A model generated the notes under the pieces. The model made no database searches, was not told where the DNA came from, and saw only the letters and a list, made by a program, of their open reading frames with translations. A DNA stretch of 60,942 bases from an uncultured Bacteroidota bacterium. Its GTDB lineage: Bacteria; Bacteroidota; Bacteroidia; Chitinophagales; Chitinophagaceae. The translations under genes were made by a program, and so were the position numbers. Location: assembly GCA_903903635.1 (NCBI GenBank), contig CAIUZK010000137.1, positions 1 to 60,942 on the forward strand. Direction: 5' to 3'. This document shows, in pieces, positions 43,765 to 54,000 of this stretch (positions are counted from its first letter, which is position 1; the number at the start of each line of letters is the position of its first letter).

Positions 43765-45537
43765 ATGTTCATAACCAAAGGGATATCAGGCCTGCATAAG
43801 GGCAACCTTTTCGAAAATGTAAAAGGGCGCTGGTTCATCTCTCTATTTTTTTGTGGTGTTATTTTGCTGTCGGGCATACCCGCAAGGGCTCTTCCTTCCA
43901 GTAATCATGCCCCGGTATTTGCCGCTGGAATAAGAAGTGAACTGGTGGTTTGTGAAAATTCGGCTACTGTTGCTATTAATAGTCACCTGGCTATTACCGA
44001 TTCGGATGCAGGACAAACAGAAACATGGTATGTCTTAACAGCGCCTGCTCATGGCAGTTTATCCGGTTTCCCCGCTATGGCTACTTCATCAGGCGGTACT
44101 ATTACTCCTTCATGGCTGACATATACACCAACAACCGGTTTTTCCGGTAACGATTCGTTTATCATTGAAGTTTCGGATGGTGGTGCAACTGCTCAAACCA
44201 TGATTGTGGTTACTGTAAATCCATCACCGGTACTCAGCAGTTCACTTACTGCTCCGGCCATATGCGATCAGTCGGTATTCAGTTATGTGCCAACCAGTGT
44301 TACTCCCGGTTGTAGTTTTGCATGGCACAGGGTATATGTACCCGGCATATCCAATCCTACTGTCAGCGGCGCTGATAACCCTAACGAAACGCTGGGCAAT
44401 TACACCAATTATGATGTAAATGCCACCTATATTTACACGGTTTCAGCCAATGGTTGCAGCACTGCTCAGAACGTAATTGTAACTGTACATCCAACTCCGC
44501 GCTTAGGTGGTTCCACATCCGATTCATCTTGCTCAGGCAGTCTGTATCATTATTACCCATGGAGCCTCACACCGGGTACTACTTTTTCATGGTCCAGGGC
44601 GGTTGTTGCCGGCATTACTCCTTCTGTTACGGCTTCCGGTACCGGTACAATAAGCGAGCTGCTGGTGAATACTACTGTTGCGCCAATCACAGTAACTTAT
44701 GCTTTCTCACTTGCCGCCAATGGCTGTACCTCCTCACGTAATCTGAATGTCACTGTTGTTCCGCAATCAGTGGCTACGGCAATAACTACGGTCGCTCCGG
44801 CCAACCTATGCGCCGGAGTACAATGCCAGAATTTTGGCGCGGCCAGCACACCTGCAGCAGGTTTTACCTATACATGGAGTGCTGCCAATGCCCTGGTTTC
44901 GGCTGTAGGCGATTCAGGGCAGTATTGTCTGGTTAGTTTCCCTTATGCAGGTGCAGCATCAGTTACACTTACTGTGGGTGGTGGTACTATATGCGCCGCC
45001 GGCAGTACGTATAATGTATCTGTTGCTCCGGCATCATTGCCTGCGCTTACCGTAGTTTATTATAACAACCAATTTGTGCTGCAGGATAATACGCAAGACA
45101 CTTATCAGTGGGGGTATGACGATGTTGTTACGCTCGATTCCTCCCTCATTGACAGTGCTATATTCCAGAGTTATCCTGATGCTGTACCCGATTTTCTGCA
45201 TAAATATTATTGGGTCATTACTACTAAAGACGGTTGTATGCAAAAGACCTATTTTAATGGTCCGCGAAATACCGTAGGTGTACAACCATTGTCCGCTATG
45301 GCATCATTGACAGTGGCGCCTAACCCCGCCGGCGATGTGATCAGAATAAACAATAATGGCATTGGCAGTAGTAAGCTGGTGATAACTGATGTCACAGGAA
45401 AAGTATTGATAACCTGTAATGATGCCACAGCGAATGTTGAGGTAAATGTATCGGCATTGTCTGCAGGGCTATATTTTGTAAGTAGTTTAAGTAACGATAT
45501 TATTGTTGGTACTGTCAGGTTTGTAAAAAGCCGGTGA
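43765..45537 (+). CDS. secreted cadherin/Ig-like protein with T9SS type A sorting domain
   Basis: A 590-aa protein with an N-terminal signal segment whose hydrophobic core is WFISLFFCGVILLSG (about residues 23-37). A cadherin-like or tandem-95-type module follows (AVTI-style NSHLAITDSDAG; TYTPTTGFSGNDSFIIEVSDGG), then Ig/PKD-like repeats with paired Cys, and a C-terminal type A sorting domain (LTVAPNPAGDVIRINNN...LVITDVTGKVLI...VNVSALSAGLYFVSS). It is exported by T9SS; the barrel gene behind it begins 14 bp after the stop codon, so they are probably cotranscribed. Confidence 0.85.
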   Translation: MFITKGISGLHKGNLFENVKGRWFISLFFCGVILLSGIPARALPSSNHAPVFAAGIRSELVVCENSATVAINSHLAITDSDAGQTETWYVLTAPAHGSLSGFPAMATSSGGTITPSWLTYTPTTGFSGNDSFIIEVSDGGATAQTMIVVTVNPSPVLSSSLTAPAICDQSVFSYVPTSVTPGCSFAWHRVYVPGISNPTVSGADNPNETLGNYTNYDVNATYIYTVSANGCSTAQNVIVTVHPTPRLGGSTSDSSCSGSLYHYYPWSLTPGTTFSWSRAVVAGITPSVTASGTGTISELLVNTTVAPITVTYAFSLAANGCTSSRNLNVTVVPQSVATAITTVAPANLCAGVQCQNFGAASTPAAGFTYTWSAANALVSAVGDSGQYCLVSFPYAGAASVTLTVGGGTICAAGSTYNVSVAPASLPALTVVYYNNQFVLQDNTQDTYQWGYDDVVTLDSSLIDSAIFQSYPDAVPDFLHKYYWVITTKDGCMQKTYFNGPRNTVGVQPLSAMASLTVAPNPAGDVIRINNNGIGSSKLVITDVTGKVLITCNDATANVEVNVSALSAGLYFVSSLSNDIIVGTVRFVKSR

Positions 45538-45551
45538 TTAAAATATTAAGG

Positions 45552-46811
45552 ATGAAAAAAGTAGTTTTCTTTATTTTGGCTATGGTTGGTGTTGTGGGCG
45601 CTCATGCCCAGAATATTAATCCTGAATATGATCAGGAGCCTTCCGGTAAGCTGTTTCCACCAAAGGAGATACATGAACACCAACACGGTTTTTTATCGAG
45701 GGTGTGCATAGATGTAAACCACACGTATGGCCGGGAGATCAAAAATCTGAGCAGTATCAACCTGGTTTCCAAATACACCGACCCGCTTAATACCAATATC
45801 AGCGGCATGAAATTCAGCAATGGGTACTCTTATGGTGTTGATGCCGAAATAGGCTATTATTTCGATCTGGCAGGCAGGTACGGTATCGGTACAGGATTGA
45901 TGTATTTTTACCAGACAGGACAACTTACAATGGACAAATTCCATATCGAGTATAAATCGGTTGATGCATTTAATAACATTTTCCGTCAGTCGGTGACTTC
46001 AACAGGCCAGATAAAAGAAACACTCGCTACATCCAACATCAATATTCCGATTCTGTTCAAGTATAAAATCAGTTTCTCCGAAAAATTAGGCTTTAATACC
46101 GATGCCGGAATACTGATCAATATTGTTGAAAGCAATCATTACAAAACAAATGCGGCTTTCGATTACGAAGCTATTTACCAGTATAGAGGCGTTCAGGGCA
46201 ATCTGGTTCCGGTATATGATTACCAGTCCACTCCGGCCGCCGGCGATTTGCTCATGACCAGAGGCGCATATCCTGCGGCTACTGTGCAGAGTTATTTCAA
46301 TTCCTTAAGGGCGCAGGGCTACAATGTAGGGCTGGGCGTAAAACCCAACAGTACATCAGGTAATGTTCAGGATATTAAAGGCTCAATAGGGTTGCTGATA
46401 CGTCCTTCCTTCAGTTATTCATTTACCGAGCATTTCGCAGTCAATCTTGGCGCTTATTATATGGTGCAGAGCTTCCGCAACAACCCGCCTGTAAATTACC
46501 GCATTACAGATAATGTAGGGCAGTACGACCCTATGGTAAACAGCATTACCCGTTCCAATGAAAATTCATACGGCATCAATATTGGTGCAAGTTTTAATTT
46601 TCATCATCGTCATCATCTTTCCATTATACCGGTTGCCGATACTTCATCTGTACCTTTCGATGAAGATGGGGCTGAAGATCTGTCGCCTGCTCCCAAAAGC
46701 GGCAGCAACTATCACAGCAGGATACATGCTGTAAAGGAATCTTTGCCGGTTCAGGGTGAGGCTATGTATACTGATGATCAGATCGGACTATACGGGCTGG
46801 CTAAAAAATAA
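45552..46811 (+). CDS. outer-membrane beta-barrel protein (PorT-like fold)
   Basis: A 419-aa protein with a signal peptide (about 1-20, ending GAHAQ). Alternating strand patterns such as YSYGVDAEIGYYFDLAGRYGIGTGLMYFY, TSNINIPILFKYKISFSEKLGFNTDAGILI and IRPSFSYSFTEHFAVNLGAYYMVQ are those of an 8-12-stranded Bacteroidota barrel. About 50 extra polar residues follow the last strand (DTSSVPFDEDGAEDLSPAPKSG). It follows the T9SS type A protein, and a membership in the same surface unit is likely. Confidence 0.75.
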   Translation: MKKVVFFILAMVGVVGAHAQNINPEYDQEPSGKLFPPKEIHEHQHGFLSRVCIDVNHTYGREIKNLSSINLVSKYTDPLNTNISGMKFSNGYSYGVDAEIGYYFDLAGRYGIGTGLMYFYQTGQLTMDKFHIEYKSVDAFNNIFRQSVTSTGQIKETLATSNINIPILFKYKISFSEKLGFNTDAGILINIVESNHYKTNAAFDYEAIYQYRGVQGNLVPVYDYQSTPAAGDLLMTRGAYPAATVQSYFNSLRAQGYNVGLGVKPNSTSGNVQDIKGSIGLLIRPSFSYSFTEHFAVNLGAYYMVQSFRNNPPVNYRITDNVGQYDPMVNSITRSNENSYGINIGASFNFHHRHHLSIIPVADTSSVPFDEDGAEDLSPAPKSGSNYHSRIHAVKESLPVQGEAMYTDDQIGLYGLAKK

Positions 46812-46874
46812 TAAATCAATGTTGGTTTGTTTATTTACTGCTTATTAATTATTTTGTTGGCATAAAAAACTATA

Positions 46875-47222
46875 ATGATGAAAAAATACCTGTTTATTAC
46901 CTGTGCTGCTATTGTATTGGGCGCTGCAGGTGCTCATGCACAGGATAAGGTAACTTCTAACTATGCTTATTGCAAATGCATAGAGGATTTCTCCTACAAC
47001 AAACATATGGAGGACTACTACAGCAGTGATTTTAAGTGTTTCAGGGCATGGAAGAAGGATATGAAAAGGAAGAAAAAAGAGTGCCAGGCTAAGGCGCTTG
47101 AGCATGATTTTCCTATGGCATCCCGTCGCAAACTAAGGGAGTCTGAACGCAAGACAATAAAAAGGGATAAAATTCTTGGGCATCATAAAGAAACAGGAAA
47201 AATTCACGATTATTGGTATTAA
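46875..47222 (+). CDS. small secreted Cys/Lys-rich protein, paralogue 1
   Basis: A 115-aa protein with a signal peptide (about 1-23, ending AHAQD). The mature part is basic and contains CFRAWKKDMKRKKKEC and ends HDYWY. The 117-aa protein encoded 148 bp downstream shares both features and the same layout, so the two are tandem paralogues. I recognise no family. The spacing of the Cys residues and the Lys/Arg helices suggest a small disulphide-stabilised, possibly surface-bound or nucleic-acid-binding protein, but nothing proves this. Confidence 0.7.
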   Translation: MMKKYLFITCAAIVLGAAGAHAQDKVTSNYAYCKCIEDFSYNKHMEDYYSSDFKCFRAWKKDMKRKKKECQAKALEHDFPMASRRKLRESERKTIKRDKILGHHKETGKIHDYWY

Positions 47223-47370
47223 TTCCTGAAAATGAGATAGTTCAGACGAAATTAATCCCCGCTAAAAAAGCAAAAATTTTATACCGGAAACAAAAAATTG
47301 AATATTATTTCCGGTATCTCTTGGATTTCAAAATTTTATTAGGTACTTTGGTTCCCAAATCAGATAATTT

Positions 47371-47724
47371 ATGAAAAAATCGATCCTTATTCCAATTTTG
47401 ACGCTGATGCTCTTTGGTGCATTCTGCGCTACTGCACAGGACAAAGAAAAAAGTGAATGTAAAAAAGAATCAAAACATTGCGGTCATGAGCATGGATGCT
47501 GGTGGCGTAGTCATGAATTCTGTCATAGCGATTACAGTTGCTACAGGGCCTGGAAAAAGGAACTGAAGAGGCAGAAAAAAGAGTGTCTTGCTGCTGAAAT
47601 TGAGTGCTGCAGGCCATTTGCTTCTGAAAGGAAAAGGCGCAAAGCTTGTAAGAAAGCATGGAAGAGAGATGTTCTTGCTGCTCAGCACGAAGCTTGGGGC
47701 TGGGGACATGACTATTGGTATTAA
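47371..47724 (+). CDS. small secreted Cys/Lys-rich protein, paralogue 2
   Basis: A 117-aa protein with a signal peptide (about 1-22, ending CATAQD). It has CYRAWKKELKRQKKEC and the C-terminal HDYWY in common with the protein just upstream, but it has more Cys and His (CGHEHGCWWRSHEFCH). The paralogues differ most in the N-terminal half of the mature part. A clear terminator follows about 30 bp beyond the stop codon. Confidence 0.7.
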   Translation: MKKSILIPILTLMLFGAFCATAQDKEKSECKKESKHCGHEHGCWWRSHEFCHSDYSCYRAWKKELKRQKKECLAAEIECCRPFASERKRRKACKKAWKRDVLAAQHEAWGWGHDYWY

Positions 47725-47754
47725 TCAATTTAGCTAGTCTATATATCATATTTG

Positions 47755-47784
47755 AGGCTGCCCTATTCCAGGGCGGCCTTTTTT
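47755..47784 (+). terminator. rho-independent terminator
   Basis: AGGCTGCCC pairs with GGGCGGCCT (one T-G wobble) around a 7-nt loop, followed by TTTTTT. It ends the transcript of the second small secreted protein. Confidence 0.88.
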
Positions 47785-47903
47785 GGGTGTACTTACACCA
47801 ATTAATTTATGCCGCCTGTTGATTTTTAAGAGGTGTATTTTCAGCTATGCAGTTTCTGGCTGTATCTGGTTCCCGATTGGCATGTATGGCGTGGTTATTG
47901 CTT

Positions 47904-47911
47904 TATCTTTG
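47904..47911 (+). promoter_or_regulatory. Bacteroidota -7 box TATCTTTG
   Basis: TATCTTTG matches TAnnTTTG, 12 bp before the ATG at 47924. The nearest upstream TTG (47877-47879) is about 24 bp away, longer than the usual spacing, so only the -7 part is well supported. The mRNA leader would be very short. Confidence 0.5.
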
Positions 47912-47923
47912 TAATACTTTATA

Positions 47924-48997
47924 ATGACCAGTACATCTATACTTATAACAGGTGGTTGCGGATTTATCGGATCAAACCTTTCCTTATTGCTGAAGGAAAA
48001 ATATCCCGCATACCGTCTGGTGGCGCTGGATAATCTAAAAAGAAGAGGCTCTGAGCTTAATATTCCCCGCCTGAAAGAAGCCGGTGTAGAATTTATTCAT
48101 GGAGACATCCGTAATCCGGAAGACCTGCAACTTGATTATAAATTCGACTTCATAATTGATGCCGCTGCAGAGCCGTCGGTAATGGCAGGTACCGGACCGG
48201 CATTGAGCTATGTGATCAATACTAATCTTAACGGTACGATCAATACGCTGGAACTGGCAGCCCGCACTGGTGCAAAGTTTATTTTTCTTTCCACCAGCCG
48301 GGTTTATCCCATTTCCTGCCTGGAGCATATTAATTATACTGAGGGCGAAACAAGGTTCGAAATATCCGGCAACCAATCACTGGCCGGCATCAGTACGCGT
48401 GGCATTAGTGAAGCGTTTCCGTTAGATAAGGCCCGCTCGGTTTATGGTACAACGAAACTGGCTTCAGAATTGATAATTGAAGAATTCAGGGAGTTCTTTG
48501 ATGTGCAGTATGTAATCAACCGCTGTGGTGTTATTGCCGGTCCTTACCAGATGGGCAAGGTAGACCAGGGTGTCATTACGCTTTGGGTGGCCCGTCATTT
48601 CTGGAAGCGCGATGTGGCTTACTTTGGTTATGGCGGCACGGGCAAGCAGGTAAGGGATGCCTTGCATATTCTCGACCTATTTGACCTCGTTGATTACGAA
48701 CTGCATCATTTCGACAAAGTGAATGGTTGCACTTTCAATGCCGGCGGTGGACTGGCCTCCAGTGTTTCATTGCAGGAGCTTACCGGTATTTGTGCCGGTA
48801 TTACAGGCAATAAAGTAGGCGCTTCTGCTGTTATGGAAAACAGGAAGGGAGATATACCGCTGTATATAACCGATAATACGAAAATAACCAGCCATACCGG
48901 CTGGCAACCCATGCGGTCGGTAAATGATATCATTACCGATACCTTCAACTGGATTCGCAAAAATGAGCAACAACTTAAACCAATATTGAACGCATGA
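47924..48997 (+). CDS. NAD-dependent epimerase/dehydratase (CDP-paratose 2-epimerase-like)
   Basis: A 357-aa short-chain dehydrogenase of the extended type. The nucleotide-binding motif is [10 protein letters not shown] (about residues 10-19), and YGTTKLASE holds the catalytic Tyr and Lys (YxxxK). [18 protein letters not shown] and [15 protein letters not shown] are the sugar-nucleotide region as in CDP-paratose 2-epimerases (RfbE). It overlaps the next, similar gene by 4 bp (ATGA), and a glycosyltransferase follows, so the three probably make and attach an unusual sugar for surface glycans. Confidence 0.87.
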   Translation: MTSTSILITGGCGFIGSNLSLLLKEKYPAYRLVALDNLKRRGSELNIPRLKEAGVEFIHGDIRNPEDLQLDYKFDFIIDAAAEPSVMAGTGPALSYVINTNLNGTINTLELAARTGAKFIFLSTSRVYPISCLEHINYTEGETRFEISGNQSLAGISTRGISEAFPLDKARSVYGTTKLASELIIEEFREFFDVQYVINRCGVIAGPYQMGKVDQGVITLWVARHFWKRDVAYFGYGGTGKQVRDALHILDLFDLVDYELHHFDKVNGCTFNAGGGLASSVSLQELTGICAGITGNKVGASAVMENRKGDIPLYITDNTKITSHTGWQPMRSVNDIITDTFNWIRKNEQQLKPILNA

Positions 48998-50058
48998 AAA
49001 TAGCCATTGTAAGCGGGTCAAATGGACTTATTGGAAGTGAAAGCGTGAGTTTTCTTTCTGATAAAATGGACCTGGTAATCGGAATAGATAACGACCAGCG
49101 GGCTTATTTTTTTGGCCCCGAAGCATCTACCCGGTGGAACAAAGCTGTGCTTGAGAGCAAATACAGCAACTATAAAGCGTATAACCATGATATTCGCGAT
49201 TATGCAAGCCTGGAAACTATTTTCAAAGAGTATGGCAGCGACATAAAGATTGTGGTACACACGGCAGCCCAACCCAGTCATGACTGGGCGGCAAAAGAGC
49301 CGATTACCGACTTTACCATCAATGCCAATGGCACACTCAATTTCCTCGAACTGACACGCTTGCACTGCCCTAAGGCGGTATTCATATTTACTTCCACCAA
49401 CAAGGTATATGGCGATACCCCAAATTTTCTGCCGCTGGTTGAACTGGAAAAAAGATATGAGATTGCGGAGAGCCATCCTTACTTCAAAGAAGGGATTGAT
49501 GAGCATATGAGTATTGACCAGTCAAAACACTCCGTATTCGGGGCCTCAAAGGTGGCAGCCGATGTAATGGTTCAGGAATACGGTCGCTATTTCGATATGA
49601 ACACCGCTGTATTCCGGGGAGGATGTCTTACAGGGCCACAGCATTCAGGAGCACAGTTGCATGGTTTTCTGTCTTACCTCATGAAGTGTGCCATCACAAA
49701 GAATCATTACACGATTTTTGGTTATAAAGGCAAGCAGGTGCGCGATAATATTCATTGCTGGGATCTCGTCAATATGTTCTGGCATTTTTATCAGCAACCA
49801 CGCAGCGGCGGTGAGGTTTACAATGCCGGCGGTAGTCGTTTTTCCAATTGCAGTATGATTGAGGCCATTGAGATCTGTGAAAAAATAACCGGCAACAAAA
49901 TGAATTACAGCTATACCGATAACAACCGCAGCGGCGACCATATCTGGTACATTTCTGATGTGGCAAAATTCAAATCGCATTATCCGGGCTGGGATTACAA
50001 ATACTCTTTGGAAACTACCATGGAGCAGATTTTTGACAACATGAAAACCAGGGTTTAA
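48994..50058 (+). CDS. NAD-dependent epimerase/dehydratase, second of a pair
   Basis: A 354-aa protein of the same fold as its upstream neighbour. The dinucleotide site GSNGLIGSE is present, but the catalytic YxxxK is altered: the equivalent stretch reads [13 protein letters not shown], with Phe instead of the usual Tyr. [27 protein letters not shown] and [18 protein letters not shown] are preserved. The loss of the Tyr suggests either a changed reaction or a non-catalytic partner for the first enzyme. The overlapping start codon implies coupled translation. Confidence 0.85.
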   Translation: MKIAIVSGSNGLIGSESVSFLSDKMDLVIGIDNDQRAYFFGPEASTRWNKAVLESKYSNYKAYNHDIRDYASLETIFKEYGSDIKIVVHTAAQPSHDWAAKEPITDFTINANGTLNFLELTRLHCPKAVFIFTSTNKVYGDTPNFLPLVELEKRYEIAESHPYFKEGIDEHMSIDQSKHSVFGASKVAADVMVQEYGRYFDMNTAVFRGGCLTGPQHSGAQLHGFLSYLMKCAITKNHYTIFGYKGKQVRDNIHCWDLVNMFWHFYQQPRSGGEVYNAGGSRFSNCSMIEAIEICEKITGNKMNYSYTDNNRSGDHIWYISDVAKFKSHYPGWDYKYSLETTMEQIFDNMKTRV

Positions 50059-50130
50059 GTAAGTCGTAATGAGATAAATTTATTATTACCTTGTTACAAT
50101 TGATCTGATATTGCCTTTTGAATTTTTAAA

Positions 50131-50871
50131 ATGAAATTAAGCGTAGTCATTCCTGCATATAACGAAGCACAGAACCTGCCTGATACCCTTCAGGCGTTCT
50201 ATGCCGAACTGCATGCAAACAATATAGATCATGAACTACTGGTTGTGAATGATAATTCAAAAGACAACACCATTGAGGTGATACAGCAGTTGCAGCAAAC
50301 CATACCTACACTTCGCACAATATTCAATCCTGCCCCGCACAATGGTTTTGGGTATGCCATCCGGAAAGGACTGGAGAATTTCTCCGGTGACTGTGTTGCA
50401 ATTGTTATGGCCGATCTCTCTGATGCGCCCTCCGACCTTGTTCGTTTTTATAATACCATGATTGAGCAAAAAGTGGATTGTGTATTTGGTAACCGTTTTG
50501 CTAAAGGCGGCAAGGTAATTAACTATCCCAAAAATAAACTCTTCCTCAACCGGTTTGTGAACAATATGATTGCCTTTGTGTTCAAGATCAGGTACAATGA
50601 TGTCACCAATGCGTTTAAGTTGTATTCCCGGCAGGCAATGGAGGGACTTAAGCCATTTATGTCACCTCACTTCAATCTCACTGTAGAGCTGCCATTAAAA
50701 GCCATTGTGCGGGGATATTCCTATACGATCGTTCCCAACTCCTGGCAAAACCGCAAGCATGGCGAATCGAACCTTAAAATACGGGAGATGGGCAGCCGCT
50801 ATTTCTTTATTGTGCTGTACTGTTTGATAGAAAAGTTCTTTAGCCGCGGAGATTTCAAAAAGAAGTGGTAA
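50131..50871 (+). CDS. GT2 family glycosyltransferase (polyprenyl-phosphate type)
   Basis: A 246-aa enzyme: SVVIPAYNEAQNLPDTL, VNDNSKDNT and the metal motif MADLSDAP (in place of the common DADLQ). It is related to dolichol-phosphate mannosyltransferases but has no C-terminal membrane helix. A single-domain GT2 after two epimerases fits a sugar-transfer role in O-antigen-like or glycan assembly. It lies 72 bp after the second epimerase gene and is followed by a terminator. Confidence 0.87.
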   Translation: MKLSVVIPAYNEAQNLPDTLQAFYAELHANNIDHELLVVNDNSKDNTIEVIQQLQQTIPTLRTIFNPAPHNGFGYAIRKGLENFSGDCVAIVMADLSDAPSDLVRFYNTMIEQKVDCVFGNRFAKGGKVINYPKNKLFLNRFVNNMIAFVFKIRYNDVTNAFKLYSRQAMEGLKPFMSPHFNLTVELPLKAIVRGYSYTIVPNSWQNRKHGESNLKIREMGSRYFFIVLYCLIEKFFSRGDFKKKW

Positions 50872-50941
50872 TGAATGATAGGGTAGCCATACAGCCTTCC
50901 CTGTGTTTTTTCTGATGCATTGATATAAAGCAGTAAAACAA

Positions 50942-50990
50942 AAGCGCCACAACGGCTACATGATGTAGTAATTGTGGCGCTTATTATTTT
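50942..50990. terminator. bidirectional terminator with nested hairpin
   Basis: AAGCGCCACAA and TTGTGGCGCTT form a perfect 11-bp stem (50942-50952, 50972-50982). A smaller hairpin CTACA-TGA-TGTAG is nested in the loop (50956-50968). A T-rich run follows on the plus strand. It sits between the glycosyltransferase (+) and the end of the second T9SS protein (-). Confidence 0.85.
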
Positions 50991-51072
50991 TGATCAGTTT
51001 CTATTCTTTCATTGTTCAATTGTTACCAGATCAATATTACGGCAACAATCGAAAGGGCACTTTATTCGTTCA

Positions 51073-54000
51073 CTACCTCAGCAGCGTGATATTACCCTGA
51101 TGCTGTTCTTTCTGACCGTCCCTAAAGGTAGCCTCTATCACGTAAATGTACACACCTTCTGGCTGTGGCTCGTTGTTGAATTTACCATCCCATCCCATAC
51201 CGTCGATATTTGATGTGGTAAATATCTGTTGTCCCCAACGGTTAAAGATGTCCATCTTGAAGCCGGTAAGTCCCTTTGTAAGCGATTGGCGTGGGAAGAA
51301 ATAATCATTCATACCATCACCATTTGGCGAAAATACATTTGGAATATCAAGGTAGCAATCATTGCCCACATGAATTGTATCGGTAGTTACACAACCACTT
51401 ATCGACACTCTCACATAGTAGGTTCCAGGTCTTGTAATAGTTAAAGTAGAACCGGTTTCACCTGTACTCCACAACCACTTTGTTACATTTTTCGGGTTGT
51501 AATTGTCTTTGAAAATTATTGGAGTACTGCCCAGGCAAATGGTTGTATCTGGTCCAAGATCTATTAAAGGTTGATTATAAACTGTAATAGTTTTGGATGT
51601 GCTCTGAACCGGACAAACCTTGTAATAGGTAGTAACAGAAACTGTATAAGTTCCGGCAGCGGCAAATGAATAACGCAGAGGATTTACATTATGGATTGAA
51701 TCCCCGTTTTCAAATGCCCACCTTATCCCGGTCATATCATTTCCTGTATTTTTGGCGTAGAACAGGAATGTATTACCCATACAAATCACACTATCCTGAA
51801 GATCAATATACGGATCGGCAAGATAATCAACCTGAACATGAATCGGATTTCTTATACTTTCACAACCTTCAGGCGAAGTCTGGCTTACATACCATGTTGT
51901 GGTTCCTTCAAGCAGCGTAGGTGGTATTGGCGGAACTACTGTTCCTGAACCACCAACCGGCTGGGTGTACCATGTCAGGTTAATACCTGTGGCTGTAAGT
52001 GCCACAGTCGGATCCTTCTGACAATATTCCAGATTAAGTGTACCTGGACTGTCTGGTGTTTGGTTGATAACTACGTTCATGCTGTCAATGGCAACACAAC
52101 CATTTAACGTCATTGTTACAGTATAAGTCCCTGAACCACTAACATCTGATTTTGGTACAACCGGATTCTGATTGTTTGAATAGAAGCCTCCGGGGCCATT
52201 CCATACATAAGTATTTGCACCGTTGGAAGAGGAACTGTTTAGGTACAATGTATCGCCGCTGCACACAGGTGTATTGCTGCTCATTGAAGGTATAGGAAGC
52301 GGTTTAACCACTACATAAGTACTATCCCGGGCAAAGCAATTGTGTATAACAATAGTAAGATGATAATAGCCGGTATCAATATAATTCATCCCTGGTCTTA
52401 CAGGGTTTTGAAATCCTGAAGTAAAACCTGTCGGGCCTACCCAGCTATACGTTACACCCGGGTCTGAAGTTGTAGCGTACAGATCAAGCGGATAGCCAAG
52501 ACATACAGGCGTATTGCTGCCGATATAGTAGATAATAGGACATGGAGGGTCAGACAAAGTTGTCGGTCCAACAGTATTGTAAGGACAATGAGTAGTGATA
52601 ATTCCGATATTGGTATACACACCCTGTGCAAGGCCGGTTAAGGTAACAGTACCGGTGCCGGATGCGATAAGAGTTTGAGTATACATCACACCTCCGAAAG
52701 TATATTTTACAATAAATGAACTTCCGGGTATGAGCCCGTTAAGCGTTATTGTTCCATCAGAGCCGCCACAGGTCGTAGGACCAGTGGAGCCTGTTACAGT
52801 AATAACCGTTACGGGTCCGTCAAGTATAGTAGCCACATTGGTAAATGCGCAGCCAATATTGTCTGTTACAGTTACAGAATAAGTGCCCGCATATAGCCCG
52901 GTTGCCGTTGCTAGTGTCTGAACTGGGACCGTAGTCCAGGAATAGGTAAAAGGCGGGAACCCCCCGGCTACCGTTTCCGTTGCCGATCCGTTGTTGTAAC
53001 CAAAACAAGTATCATTAACAGATGTAACTGAACCGCTGACAGGATCTACACTGACGCGGATTGTGGCAGTTTTGGAACATCCGGCAGCATCGGTAACCGT
53101 TACAGTATATGTTGTGGTTCCCACCAATGTTGCAACAGGATTAGCGCATGTGGTACAGCTTAAACCTGTTGCGGGGGACCAGATATAGGTTAATGGCGGT
53201 GCAATATCGGTAGCCCCTGAAGTCAGTGTAACAGATGCAGAACCGCATATTGCTGTGTCATGCGTAGGATTCAGTACCAAATGGCTTGGTCTTATGCTTG
53301 AATACAGTGTATCAGGGCAACCGTAGCCGGTATAAGGTGTGAGTACAACGGCAAAGGTAGTTGCGCCGGGAGGAATAGGAATAGTTATTGTTTGTGTAGA
53401 ACCATATAAAATGGTAAAAGTTGAAGAGTCATACCAATGATAACCTTCAAATCCATCGGGTGCAGTAAGGGTAATGGTAGTTGCTGTATCATCGCAGGTC
53501 ATACCCGCAATCTGGAACAGGCCGCAACTCATGTCCAGGTAACCATATCCAAAGTGGCCGCCAAGGGCGCAGTCGCCACTGGCAAAATCTATCGCCACTG
53601 TTGTTCCGCCAAGGCCTGATAGATTGATACTGGCAGTAGACCAGTCCTTATATACTATATCAGTTAGGCCACTTGATCGTGAAGGAACAGATGAGGCGAG
53701 GAATCCGGGTAAGCCGGATGTGGCTACATAGTTGTAAGAAGCACAGGGAATAATAGCGCCTGTTGCAGAATCTGTAGCGTTTACCTCAAACCGGGGCTGG
53801 TCTGCAGGACTATGTCCGGGATCCTCCAGTACTACCGCATAGCGGTATACAAGGCAGTAGTTAAGTACACCTGAAGGAACATCTACATAGTAGCGTGCTT
53901 TCTCTGCCTGAGCGCCGGTAGTGTCATTTCCCAGATGCATAGAGAAGAAACCACCACCTGGGCTTACTATCGGGAACCCTCCATAAGGATCAACAGCTGA

